A stretch of 64,000 nt of DNA, taken from contig JADIYN010000020.1 in the NCBI GenBank assembly GCA_016705335.1, forward strand, positions 56,452-120,451. The letters run 5' to 3'. How positions within the stretch are numbered: the first letter of the stretch is position 1; each line of letters begins with the position of its first letter. The DNA is from Draconibacterium sp. (GTDB taxonomy: Bacteria > Bacteroidota > Bacteroidia > Bacteroidales > Prolixibacteraceae). Made by a program: the position numbers and the translations under genes. The notes beneath the pieces were generated by a model that was not told the origin of the DNA, did not search any database, and saw only the letters and a program-made list of their open reading frames with translations. Positions 17,963 to 27,146 of this stretch are shown here, one piece after another.

Positions 17963-19299
17963 TACAAATTCCTAACTTTTTGTTTAAATTGAGTTCCCCT
18001 GTCTTCGTAATTTTCAAATAAATCGAAACTGGCACAAGCGGGCGAAAGCAGCACTGTATCTCCATTTCTGGCCAAATAATATGCGGCTTTCACAGCTTCG
18101 TCCATACTTGAGGCATCAACAATATTTTTAACAACACCCTTGAATGCATCATGAATTTTTTGATTGTCTTTTCCCAAACAAACAATTGCCTTTACTTTTT
18201 CCTTGGCCAAACCTTTCAGCATGGCATAGTCGTTTCCTTTGTCAACCCCGCCGGCAATCCAAACAATTGGTTTTCCGATGCTTTCCAAAGCATACCATGT
18301 AGAATTTACATTAGTTGCTTTCGAGTCGTTTATAAACTCAATTCCATGGACTTTCAGAAATCGCTCCAACCGGTGTTCAACTCCTGTGAAATTTGAAAGA
18401 CTTTCGCGCAATTGTTCGTTGCGGATTTCCAAAATCATACTTGCAATTCCGGCGGCCATTGAATTGTAAGTGTTGTGTTTCCCTTGTACTGCAAGATCCA
18501 GAATAGACATAATGAATTGGTTTTTGTGTATGTTAATTACTATTTGTTCATTTTTTACTCCTGCTGAATTTTCGCCAGGTTCACCCAGGCTAAATGAAAT
18601 TATTGCAGGTATTATATTTCTTTTTTTGATTTCGTTTTGAGTGACTTCATCATCGGCACAAATAACAAAAAAGTCGTTTTTTGTTTGATTTTGGATGATC
18701 CGGAATTTCGAATCGATATAGTTTTGAAAATTGTAGTTGTAGCGGTCAAGGTGGTCGGGTGTAATGTTCATCAGAATAGAGTTGTCTGCCGTACATTCGT
18801 AGATTCCGTCAAGTTGAAAACTGCTGATTTCGATGACATAAATGTCAAAATTTTCTTCGGCAACCTGCCAGGCAAAACTTTTTCCAACGTTTCCAGCCAA
18901 ACCGACATTCAAACCTGCATTTTTCAGAATATGGTACAACAACAAAGTTGTAGTTGTTTTGCCGTTGCTGCCTGTTATACAAATGGTTTTTGCATTTGTA
19001 TATCTTCCTGCAAATTCAATTTCAGAAATTACTTGAATTCCCTTTTCCTTCAACTGAATGATTAAAGGTGCTTTATCAGGAATTCCCGGACTTTTTACAA
19101 CCAATTCAGCATTCAGGATTTTTTCGGTCGAATGTTTTTCTTCTTCAAAATCGATTTTATAATTTGAAAGAACGTTTTTGTATTTCTCTTTGATTTTGCC
19201 CATATCGGACAAAAAAACAGAGAATCCCTCTTTTTGTGCAAGAATTGCAGCGCCCACGCCACTTTCGCCACCACCTAATATTGCAATCCTGTTTTTCAA
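17962..19299 (-). CDS. murD: UDP-N-acetylmuramoyl-L-alanine--D-glutamate ligase (MurD)
   Basis: 445 residues; adds D-Glu to the peptide stem. The N-terminal Rossmann IAILGGGESGVGAA, P-loop CITGSNGKTTTTLLLYHIL, NITPDHLDRY and C-terminal INDSKATNVNST and LLSPACASFDLFENYEDRG are MurD-typical. The start appears to be TTG at 19297-19299, directly after the mraY stop. The mraY ending ATGAGGTAG supplies a GAGG ribosome-binding core, and there is no ATG at a suitable place. Intact. Confidence 0.95.
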   Translation of the reverse strand: MKNRIAILGGGESGVGAAILAQKEGFSVFLSDMGKIKEKYKNVLSNYKIDFEEEKHSTEKILNAELVVKSPGIPDKAPLIIQLKEKGIQVISEIEFAGRYTNAKTICITGSNGKTTTTLLLYHILKNAGLNVGLAGNVGKSFAWQVAEENFDIYVIEISSFQLDGIYECTADNSILMNITPDHLDRYNYNFQNYIDSKFRIIQNQTKNDFFVICADDEVTQNEIKKRNIIPAIISFSLGEPGENSAGVKNEQIVINIHKNQFIMSILDLAVQGKHNTYNSMAAGIASMILEIRNEQLRESLSNFTGVEHRLERFLKVHGIEFINDSKATNVNSTWYALESIGKPIVWIAGGVDKGNDYAMLKGLAKEKVKAIVCLGKDNQKIHDAFKGVVKNIVDASSMDEAVKAAYYLARNGDTVLLSPACASFDLFENYEDRGTQFKQKVRNL

Positions 19300-19300
19300 A

Positions 19301-20549
19301 CTACCTCATTTTTAATGTTGCAATTGTAAGCACCGCCAGTATTATTCCCACAATCCAAAACCTGCTTACAATTTTTGGTTCGGGAATTCCTTTTTTCTGA
19401 AAATGGTGATGGATGGGGCTCATCAGAAAAACACGCCTTCCTTCACCGTATTTCTTCTTTGTATATTTAAACCAGCTAACCTGAATCACTACTGAAAGAT
19501 TTTCAATAAGAAAATCCCACATAAAAGAGGAATTAGAAATTCTTTTCGGATGATAATTGAAAAAACGGCAAGAATGCCACCCAGTGCCAAACTCCCAGTG
19601 TCGCCCATGAAAACCTGGGCAGGGTAGGAGTTATACCACAAAAAACCAACAGTTGCCCCAATAAAAGCTGCCACGAAAATTGTCAACTCGCCAATATTGG
19701 GTATATACATGATATTCAGATAATCAGCATAAATAATGTTTCCACTTACATAGGCCAGTACTCCCAAAGTTGCCCCGCTGATAGCCGAAGTGCCTGTTGC
19801 AAGCCCGTCCAGGCCGTCGGTTAAATTTGCTGCATTAGATACAGCAGTAATTATTAGAATTATTGCAAGTGCATAAACAATCCATTTCAACCACGATGAA
19901 GCTTCGCCAGCAAAAGCCACTAACCATTCATAATTGAATTCGTTCAGTTTAACAAATGGGATAGTTGTGATGGTTGATTTAACATCCTCTGTAACAAATT
20001 GAACAGTTTGTTCTCCGGTTACCGGATCAACTAAAATCTCTTGTAAATTCTGGCCATTTTCGTCTTTTACATGTTCACGCACTTTAACGTCATTGCTAAC
20101 AAAAAGCGTAAGTGCAACTATCAGTCCGAGAGTAACCTGACCTAAAATTTTGAATTTACCGGCAAGCCCTTTTTGTTTTTCAGAAAGACTTTTATGTAAT
20201 CATCAACAAATCCGATAAAACCCAGCAAAACTGTGGTTATTAGCATCAGGATTATATATATATTATTAAGCCGCGCAAAAAGCAGGGTAGGGATAATAAT
20301 TGATGTGAGGATTATTAGTCCGCCCATGGTTGGAGTTCCTTTTTTCTGCATTTGGCCTTCGAGACCCAAATCGCGGACAACTTCGCCGATTTGTTTTTGT
20401 TGTAAAATTCGTATGATTTTTTTGACAAAAACTGTTGCAATAAAAAGTGAAGTAATAATTGCAGCAGCAGCCCGGAATGTGATACCCGGAATCATTCCGA
20501 TACCCGGTATATCGTAGCCAACCAATAAGTTATATAACCAATAAATCAT
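19301..20549 (-). CDS. mraY: Phospho-N-acetylmuramoyl-pentapeptide transferase (MraY), two frameshifts
   Basis: Polytopic membrane enzyme that makes lipid I. The first piece (20142-20549) has GTPTMGGLIIL and GFVDDYIKV (catalytic aspartates). The second (19489-20082) has NAANLTDGLDGLATG (the DGLDG active-site signature) and PAQVFMGDTGSLALGG. The third (19301-19522) has the HHHFQKKG motif of loop E. Indels near 20165 and 19515 restore continuity, for example GLAGKFKILGQVTLGLIVAL. An insert of about 55 residues between the helices (around EHVKDENGQNLQEILVDPVT) is a feature I associate with Bacteroidetes MraY. It lies 11 bases after murE. Confidence 0.95.
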
Positions 20550-20560
20550 TTTTCCAGTTT

Positions 20561-22018
20561 TTAGTTATTTATGCCAAAGCAATTTTCAATTTCCTCTTTA
20601 TCGTCGAAATGGTGTTTTACTCCATTAACTTCCTGGTAGTTTTCGTGTCCTTTTCCGGCAATCAAAATAATGTCGCCGGGTTGTGCGAGCATTGCTGCAG
20701 TTTTAATTGCTTCTCTCCTGTTTTCAATTGAAAGCACTTTGTTCCTGAATTTTGCGTCAATTCCGGCTTCCATATCTTTTATTATTTGAGCGGGATTTTC
20801 TGTACGCGGATTGTCGGAAGTGAGAATAACTTTATCGCTGGCTAAAGCTGCCTCGTGTGCCATTTCAGGGCGTTTGGTTTTATCGCGGTCGCCACCTGCA
20901 CCAACCACTGTAATCACTTTTTCATTTCTTGTTCTGATTTCGGTAATTGCTCCCAGTACATTCTTTAATGCATCGGGCGTGTGTGCGTAATCAACAATTG
21001 CAAGTTTCCCGTCGAGGCTGCGTATAGTTTCGAACCTGCCCTGTACCGGTTGTAAATCGCTGATAATTGTTAAAACTTCCTCTTTATTTTGACCAAGTTG
21101 GATGGCGGTTGTATAAACAGCAAGTAAATTGGAGGCGTTGAATTTGCCCACAAACCTTGTCCAGGTTTCGCTTCCGTCTAAATTCAAGAGCATTCCATCA
21201 AAATGATTTTCAATTACTTTGCAACGGAAATCTGCCATCGATCGGGTTGAAAATGTAATTTTTTTAGCCAATGTATTCTGCAGCATTACCAACCCGTTTT
21301 TGTCATCAATATTTGTTATGGCAAAAGCATGAGTTGAAAGGCTATCGAAAAATGCCTTTTTAGCTTTAATATATTCAGCAAAGGTTTTGTGATAATCAAG
21401 ATGATCATGAGTGATATTTGTAAAAATGCTGCCGGCAAATTCAATCCCGGCTATCCGTTTTTGATGCACTGCGTGCGAACTCACTTCCATAAAACAATAT
21501 TCGCAACCTGCATTTACCATTTCGGCGAGCAATTGTTGAATTTTCAGGGCATTTGGAGTTGTGTGCGATGCAGTTTCTTCCTTTTCATTTATTCGGTATG
21601 ATATTGTTGAAAGTAAACCGGTTTTATAACCCAAACGCAAAAACATTTTATAGAGTAATGTTGCAATACTTGTTTTTCCGTTTGTTCCGGTAACACCAAC
21701 TACTTTTAATTTTGAAGAAGGTAAATCGTAGAATACTGATGCAAGTTTGCCAAGGATTTCATTTGAATCGTCAACTTTTACATAAGTAATGTTCTCGGCT
21801 GTTTCAGCCGGAAGGTTTTCACAAACCACAACTGTTGCTCCATTTTGAATGGCTTTGTCTATAAATTTATGTCCGTCGGAAAGCACGCCCTTTTGCGCAA
21901 CAAACACAAAACCGGGTTTTACCAGTCTTGAATCGAATTCAATCCCACCAACAATTTTTTCGGTGGAACCGATTAGTTCTGAATAATTTATATGGTTTAG
22001 TATTTTGCTAAGTTTCAT
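20561..22018 (-). CDS. murE: UDP-N-acetylmuramoyl-tripeptide synthetase (MurE)
   Basis: 485 residues from ATG 22016-22018. It adds the third stem amino acid. Seen are GVTGTNGKTSIATLLYKMF (P-loop), HTTPNALKIQQLLAEMVNAG, EVSSHAVHQKRIAG, HDHLDYH, DYAHTPDAL, VGAGGDRDKTKRPEMA and TSDNPRTENP. The DNPR motif is the one associated with meso-diaminopimelate specificity, so the cell wall is probably DAP-type. The frame is open from a TTG nine bases upstream. The ATG lies within two bases of the ftsI stop, so coupling is likely. murF does not follow, as is usual in this phylum. Confidence 0.96.
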   Translation of the reverse strand: MKLSKILNHINYSELIGSTEKIVGGIEFDSRLVKPGFVFVAQKGVLSDGHKFIDKAIQNGATVVVCENLPAETAENITYVKVDDSNEILGKLASVFYDLPSSKLKVVGVTGTNGKTSIATLLYKMFLRLGYKTGLLSTISYRINEKEETASHTTPNALKIQQLLAEMVNAGCEYCFMEVSSHAVHQKRIAGIEFAGSIFTNITHDHLDYHKTFAEYIKAKKAFFDSLSTHAFAITNIDDKNGLVMLQNTLAKKITFSTRSMADFRCKVIENHFDGMLLNLDGSETWTRFVGKFNASNLLAVYTTAIQLGQNKEEVLTIISDLQPVQGRFETIRSLDGKLAIVDYAHTPDALKNVLGAITEIRTRNEKVITVVGAGGDRDKTKRPEMAHEAALASDKVILTSDNPRTENPAQIIKDMEAGIDAKFRNKVLSIENRREAIKTAAMLAQPGDIILIAGKGHENYQEVNGVKHHFDDKEEIENCFGINN

Positions 22019-22019
22019 A

Positions 22020-24128
22020 TTATCCAAGTGTGAGTAGTACAGTTTGACCTTTTTGATATTTTCCGCCCGGAGTCAACGATTGTTTTTTGACTTTTCCAAT
22101 TCCACTGATCCGTACCTGCAGTCCTGCTTTTTCCATTAAATAAACTGCACTGCTCGCGCCCATTCCCTGCACATTAGGCACCCGGCCTTCAACTATTTCC
22201 CTGTCGGAGAGTGTAACAATGTCGTCTTTAACTTCCACATTTGCCCATTGTGAATCAGGATCGCCTTTTACATGTTTTATATTTAATTCGCTGATTACTT
22301 CACGTAAATCTTCCGATTGGCCCTTTTTAATCTCGGGAAAAACAAGCTTTTCATCTTCGTCATTATCTTTTTCCTTTTCCTCGATTAGTCCCTGGAAAGC
22401 ATAGGTTTTTTCGGCAATTTCCTTAAAAACCGGTCCGGCAACTGAACCTCCATAATAGCCACCTCGTGGATTATTAAATGTTACGATGATTGAATATTTT
22501 GGATCATCGGCAGGAAAATAACCTACAAAAGATGCAAGGTACATACCTGCACTATAACCTTCGCTGCTTGTTGCCACACGCGCAGTACCGGTTTTCCCGG
22601 CTATTTTGAAATATTCACTTTGCAAATCCTTGCCTGTACCGTTTATGCAGACTCCTTCGAGCATTGCTTTTGCTTTTCCAATTGTCTCCTTTGATGCGAT
22701 CATCGGATTTAAAACTTCGGTTTTGAACTTTTTTACAAGTGCTCCATTTTCCCTGATTTCTTTAACCATGTGCGGCTTCACCATTTTTCCGTTATTAGCC
22801 ACAGCATTATAAAAATTCAGGATTTGTATTGGTGACATTTTGGTTTCATAACCATATGACATACCGGCGAGCGTGGTCCCCCACCAATCGGCATCGCCCG
22901 GATATTTAAAGAATGGTTGTCCTTCACCGCTAATATCCAGTCCAAGTGGTTTATTTATTCCGAAACTATAAACCCTGTCAACATATTTTTTTGGGTTTTT
23001 TTCATAGAATTCAGTAATAATTTTAGCTACACCGATATTCGAAGATTTTTCAAAAATTTGTTTAACAGTTATTCGACCGTTTCCATGCGTATCAGAAATC
23101 CTCCTTCCACTTTTTTGCCATGAACCATTTCCGGTATCGAAAACGTTGCTTGTGTCCACAACCCCGTCTTCCAAAGCCACCATCAGCGAAACGAGTTTAA
23201 ATGTTGAACCGGGTTCATAACAACCCCGCGGGCCAAGTGCATAATTATCGGTTTCGAAATAGTCACCGTTTTGTTTTCCAAGATTTGCAATGGCTTTTAT
23301 TTCTCCGGATTTTACTTCCATAACGATTGCAGTTGCCCAGTCGGCATTTGAGTTTCGCAATTGTTTGTACAATGCACTTTCGGTAATATCCTGCATTTTC
23401 ACATTAAGCGTAGTAATAATATCCATTCCGTCTTCAGGCTCGATTTCGATTCGGGTGACCCACCTGCCCGAAAGGTTTTGTTTGTAGCTGATGCCGTCAG
23501 CTCCTTTTAAATAGGGTTCAAAAGAACCTTCCAGCCCAGTATATCCAATGGCACCGTGAACGCCACCAAAAGCACCTTTGTTTAAACCACCAAGTGTTCT
23601 TAATGCCAACATTCCCAGTGGATTGACTCTTCGGTTTTCCTGTTCGATAATTAATCCGCCACCATAACGTCCGCGGCGCAGGATTGGGAATTTCTTTATT
23701 ACCTGGAGTTCAGTGTAATCAATTTTCCGGGGAGTGAGCATAAAACCACGGTTTCCATGTTTGTATGCATCATTAAGTCTGCGGTCATATTCACCATGTG
23801 AGGTGTTTCCGAAAAAGCGGGACAGATAATATGCCAGTGAATCACTTTCGTTGTTGTAAACTTTTCGCACTCCCTCTGAAGCCATGTCGATCCTGACGTA
23901 ATAACCAGGGACAGATGTTGCCAAAACGCTTCCGTCATCGGCACAAATATTCCCCCGATCCGGGCTTACAATAATTGTATTATCACTTAAATTTTGTTGT
24001 ATTTTTTCCCAACGGTCGTTTTTGATCTTCTGGACAGAGACCATCTTAACTATAACTACTATGGCAAATACAATAAGTACGAAATAGATTAAGGTTATGC
24101 GCGTTAATATTACTTTGCGAATTTCCAC
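22020..24128 (-). CDS. ftsI: Septal transpeptidase FtsI/PBP3 with PASTA domain
   Basis: 702 residues; class B penicillin-binding protein that cross-links septal peptidoglycan with FtsW. There is one membrane helix (about 10-30) and a pedestal domain with SPDRGNICADDGSVLA (about 55-70). The transpeptidase domain has nucleophile motif S308-TF-K311, SSN at 362-364 and KTGT at 512-515. A C-terminal PASTA domain (about 645-702) begins VPNVQGMGASSAVYLMEKAG and ends GQTVLLTLG. PASTA on FtsI is common in Bacteroidetes and Firmicutes and binds stem peptides or partner proteins. It overlaps ftsL by 19 bases upstream. Intact. Confidence 0.95.
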   Translation of the reverse strand: MEIRKVILTRITLIYFVLIVFAIVVIVKMVSVQKIKNDRWEKIQQNLSDNTIIVSPDRGNICADDGSVLATSVPGYYVRIDMASEGVRKVYNNESDSLAYYLSRFFGNTSHGEYDRRLNDAYKHGNRGFMLTPRKIDYTELQVIKKFPILRRGRYGGGLIIEQENRRVNPLGMLALRTLGGLNKGAFGGVHGAIGYTGLEGSFEPYLKGADGISYKQNLSGRWVTRIEIEPEDGMDIITTLNVKMQDITESALYKQLRNSNADWATAIVMEVKSGEIKAIANLGKQNGDYFETDNYALGPRGCYEPGSTFKLVSLMVALEDGVVDTSNVFDTGNGSWQKSGRRISDTHGNGRITVKQIFEKSSNIGVAKIITEFYEKNPKKYVDRVYSFGINKPLGLDISGEGQPFFKYPGDADWWGTTLAGMSYGYETKMSPIQILNFYNAVANNGKMVKPHMVKEIRENGALVKKFKTEVLNPMIASKETIGKAKAMLEGVCINGTGKDLQSEYFKIAGKTGTARVATSSEGYSAGMYLASFVGYFPADDPKYSIIVTFNNPRGGYYGGSVAGPVFKEIAEKTYAFQGLIEEKEKDNDEDEKLVFPEIKKGQSEDLREVISELNIKHVKGDPDSQWANVEVKDDIVTLSDREIVEGRVPNVQGMGASSAVYLMEKAGLQVRISGIGKVKKQSLTPGGKYQKGQTVLLTLG

Positions 24129-24478
24129 GACAGTTTATTTTTTTTGACCACTAGTTTTTGAGGAGGCCTCAATGGCTCCTGTATATCAATATGTGCGTTT
24201 TCAACTTTTCTTACAATTTCCGAAGGGCGGCTTGAATTCATCAATTTTGCCGAAAGTGTAATCGACTCAGAACGAAGCTCGTCCAAAGTTTCCTGCAAAA
24301 CTTCTACTTTTCTAATTGTGCGCTCCGACCAATTTCGGTTTGTAATTAGCAGAACAGCAAGGAACGCAAGAAAAATCAAAAATGGTATTTGCTTCGTAAC
24401 CCGTTCGTCTGTTAAAACCGCTCCTCCAATAAACGATTTTACGCCTGTCCTCTTGCTATTTTTAACTTTTTCAGCCAT
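24110..24478 (-). CDS. ftsL: FtsL-like division protein
   Basis: 122 residues from ATG 24476-24478, which lies right after the rsmH stop; the frame is open 18 bases further upstream, but that would overlap rsmH. It is a small bitopic protein with a cytoplasmic head of about 30 residues, one helix (IPFLIFLAFLAVLLI) and a periplasmic coiled coil rich in heptads (VEVLQETLDELRSES). The position between rsmH and ftsI and this topology are those of FtsL. The sequence itself is weakly conserved, so the name rests mostly on context (FtsL_2 type). Confidence 0.82.
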   Translation of the reverse strand: MAEKVKNSKRTGVKSFIGGAVLTDERVTKQIPFLIFLAFLAVLLITNRNWSERTIRKVEVLQETLDELRSESITLSAKLMNSSRPSEIVRKVENAHIDIQEPLRPPQKLVVKKNKLSWKFAK

Positions 24479-24479
24479 T

Positions 24480-25382
24480 TTAATTTTTTTCGGCAATTCT
24501 CAATTTCGCACTTCTTGATCTGTTGTTGGTTTTTAATTCTTCGTCATCCGGCGTAATTACTTTTCTATTTATTGTAGTAAAAGGTGAAGAGATATTTCCG
24601 TAAAAGTCTTTTTCAACTTTTCCCACAAAATTCCCTGTCCTCATGAAATTTTTACAAAGCCTGTCTTCCAAACTGTGATAAGTTATTACTACCAAACGTC
24701 CACCTGGTTTTAGTAATTCCAATGAGGCTTGAAGGAATTCCTGGAGTGCATCCATTTCATCGTTTACTTCAATCCGCAAAGCTTGGAAAACTTGCGCCAG
24801 ATATTTATTTTCGATTGCGCGTGGAGTACATTCGGCAACAACTTCTCTTAATTGAGTAGTTGTTTTGATGCTCAGTTCATTTCTTTTTTTGCAAATAACC
24901 GAAGCGAGATGCCGCGAATTTTTTATTTCACCAAACAGCCTGAAAACCTGCTCCAATTGTTCTTCGGGATATTCATTGATTATTTTTGCTGCATCAGGTT
25001 TTTGCATCCTGGTTCATTCGCATGTCAAGATTCCCTTCAAACCTGAAAGAAAAACCACGATCGGGAACATCGAAATCATGAGACGAAACGCCTAAGTCGG
25101 CAAAAATGGCATCAACTTGCTCAATGCCGTAATAATTCAAAAAGTTTCTTATATATCTGAAATTGTGGCGGATAAAATAAAAACGTTTGTTATTTAAAGC
25201 ATTTGCAGCAGCATCTTCATCCTGATCGAATGCAAAAAGTCTTCCATTTGTTAACTGTTCAATTATAATTTTTGAATGGCCGCCACCACCAAGGTTGCAT
25301 CAACAACATCGGCGTCAGGAAATAAATTTAATCCCTGGATACTTTCCCAGGCCAAAACAGGTATGTGATAAATTTGATTCAT
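24480..25382 (-). CDS. rsmH: 16S rRNA (cytosine1402-N4)-methyltransferase RsmH, two frameshifts
   Basis: SAM-dependent enzyme modifying C1402 in the ribosomal P site. ATG at 25380-25382 opens MNQIYHIPVLAWESIQGL. An indel near 25285 restores VDATLGGGGHSKIII (the SAM-binding DATxGxGGH motif), followed by ADLGVSSHDFDVPDRGFSFRF (RsmH signature). A second indel near 25010 leads into the last piece, with ALRIEVNDEMDALQEFL, GGRLVVITYHSLEDRLCKNF and ending RSAKLRIAEKN. The reconstructed length of about 300 is normal. It begins four bases after mraZ. Confidence 0.93.
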
Positions 25383-25386
25383 TTAG

Positions 25387-25839
25387 CTATGCTTTTTTCT
25401 GCCTTTTTTCTTTTAGTTTTTGCAGGAACTCAGCCTTGCTCATATCCGGTTTTCCGACTTTGTTACCCGACAGTAAGCGGATAGATTCACCCATTCCAAT
25501 AAATTCGGCACCTTTTTCAAGATTGGCATATTCAAGATAAGCGTCAGGGATATTGACCCTGCCATTTGGAGCCATATTTACCTTCGTAAAGTTCTGATAG
25601 AAAAACTGTAGCAATTTGTCATCATCTTCATCAAACGGGTCGAGTGTGCTTTTGAAATCTTCAACCCTTTTTCTCCAGAATTTTTCAGGATGAATGTCGA
25701 GACAATCCCTGTGCAGGTTTTTTTCGATAACCAGTGGTTCAATTGCCAGATCGCCCAGTTCCTTTTTAAAGGAAGCCGGAAGCACGATTCTGCCTTTATC
25801 GTCAACGGTTGCGCTATATGTTCCTGCAAATTCAATCAT
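25387..25839 (-). CDS. mraZ: Transcriptional regulator MraZ
   Basis: 150 residues; DNA-binding protein of the SpoVT-AbrB swapped-hairpin fold with two tandem repeats, which forms a ring and represses the dcw operon from direct repeats in its own promoter. The first repeat is FAGTYSATVDDKGRIVLPASFKK; the second is FTKVNMAPNGRVNIPDAYLEYANL. Both contain the conserved DxxGRI/NGRVxIP core. The frame is open to 25899, but ATG 25837-25839 gives MIEFAGTYSATVD, the normal start. Four phased candidate boxes lie 45-79 bases upstream. Confidence 0.93.
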   Translation of the reverse strand: MIEFAGTYSATVDDKGRIVLPASFKKELGDLAIEPLVIEKNLHRDCLDIHPEKFWRKRVEDFKSTLDPFDEDDDKLLQFFYQNFTKVNMAPNGRVNIPDAYLEYANLEKGAEFIGMGESIRLLSGNKVGKPDMSKAEFLQKLKEKRQKKA

Positions 25840-25883
25840 AAAATCAATTTCTGCTTTTTTGGTACCGTAAAAGTAAAAATTTA

Positions 25884-25918
25884 TTCCAAAATATGACAAA
25901 TTATTCCATTCTATTCCA
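25884..25918 (-). promoter_or_regulatory. Probable MraZ operator: four boxes at 10-bp spacing
   Basis: On the minus strand, reading towards mraZ, the pentamer TGGAA occurs at 25914-25918, 25904-25908 and 25884-25888. A degenerate TGTCA sits at 25894-25898, in exact 10-bp register. Characterised MraZ sites are direct TGGGN repeats separated by five bases just upstream of mraZ, so spacing and place fit; the fourth base differs (A for G). Confidence 0.7.
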
Positions 25919-26185
25919 CTTATTGTTAAAACTTTAGACTTCTAACACTGTTGAAAACCTGTTAGAATATTGTTGAAAAGATGTGTGTAAAGGAATTGTT
26001 ACATAATTATAGTATTGAATATGAGTTATTTATGATATATTTGCTATTTATTGAAAAAAGTTAATAACTCGTGATATAACAGTGGATAATAGTTTTCGAA
26101 AAAATGAAGTAATGAATGTCAGTCATTTTTCAAATATATAAATGTAACTCCCTGAATTTGAGAATTGAAGGATTGTATTTGATTT

Positions 26186-27073
26186 GTGGCTATTTTTTAC
26201 TTAATTGCCCCAAAAAAAATAAACTTGGAAGAGGAAAGCACAAATACATTTAAACCCATAAAAGTCAAAGAGTTATTCCAGAAAAAAAACCCGGCTCTGG
26301 CAAAATTTATGCCTGATTTTGTTTTCAGATATATCAATAGGATATTACACCTTGACTTTTTTAACGATTTTATGAAACGTAATGGTCATTTGAAGGGTAT
26401 ATCATTTGTAAATCAAGCTATTATAGAATTTGATATTAAAGAGGAGATAAATGGATATGAAAATATCCCTGAATCGGGATGTTTTATTTTTGCAAGTAAT
26501 CATCCGTTAGGAGGTTTTGATGCCTTTCTGTTAATGAAGTGTGTTGAAAAGCGACTGGGAAAACTTAAATTTCTGACCAATGATATTTTACTGGGTATTC
26601 CAAGCCTGCGCCCAATGTTTATTCCAATAAACAAACATGGTAGCAACAGTCGTGAAGCAGCAGAAATTTTAAATGCAACGTATAATTCCAACGAACAAAT
26701 CCTGATTTTCCCGGCCGGCCTGGCCTCAAGAAAAATCGATGGGAAGATTGTTGATCTGGAATGGAAAAAGCATTTTGTAGCCAAAGCAATAAAACATAAA
26801 CGCGATATTATACCGGTTTTTATTGGTGGACGAAACTCAAACCGCTTTTACAGATTGGCCAACATCCGAAAATTTCTACATATAAAATGGAATATCGAAA
26901 TGTTTTTCTTACCTGATGAATTGATGAAACACAGAAACACCAAAGTGCCTGTTTATTTCGGGAAACCTATATCATTTCAACATTTCGACAAATCAAAAAC
27001 CCACCAGGAATGGGCGGATTGGGTAAAAGAACAGGTGTATGATTTACCGAATCAGATAAACGACAAAAATTAA
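26186..27073 (+). CDS. Acyltransferase, PlsC/hemolysin-like (probable O-acyltransferase of aminolipid synthesis)
   Basis: 295 residues. The acyltransferase box is SNHPLGGFD (NHxxxxD), followed by KFLTNDILLGIPSLRPMFIPIN, then IFPAGLASRK (the FPxG substrate motif) and IIPVFIGGRNS. This is the OlsA/GlsA type, which adds the second fatty acid to an N-acylated amino acid. The next gene is an OlsB/GlsB-like N-acyltransferase, so the pair most probably makes glycine- or ornithine-type aminolipids; which amino acid cannot be told. The frame begins with GTG at 26186, and no ATG lies before residue 42, so the true start is uncertain and an upstream indel is possible. Confidence 0.75.
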   Translation: MAIFYLIAPKKINLEEESTNTFKPIKVKELFQKKNPALAKFMPDFVFRYINRILHLDFFNDFMKRNGHLKGISFVNQAIIEFDIKEEINGYENIPESGCFIFASNHPLGGFDAFLLMKCVEKRLGKLKFLTNDILLGIPSLRPMFIPINKHGSNSREAAEILNATYNSNEQILIFPAGLASRKIDGKIVDLEWKKHFVAKAIKHKRDIIPVFIGGRNSNRFYRLANIRKFLHIKWNIEMFFLPDELMKHRNTKVPVYFGKPISFQHFDKSKTHQEWADWVKEQVYDLPNQINDKN

Positions 27074-27146
27074 AAACAAAATAAAAACCTGCCAAAACAG
27101 GAATTTTTCTAATTTTGCATTCTATTTTTCAAAAATGAAACCGTAA

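Noticed and set aside
20561..25839. Missing murF and ddl as evidence of a deletion in the division operon
   Set aside because: In Bacteroidetes these genes are commonly located elsewhere; the junctions murE-mraY and murC-ftsQ are tight and normal.
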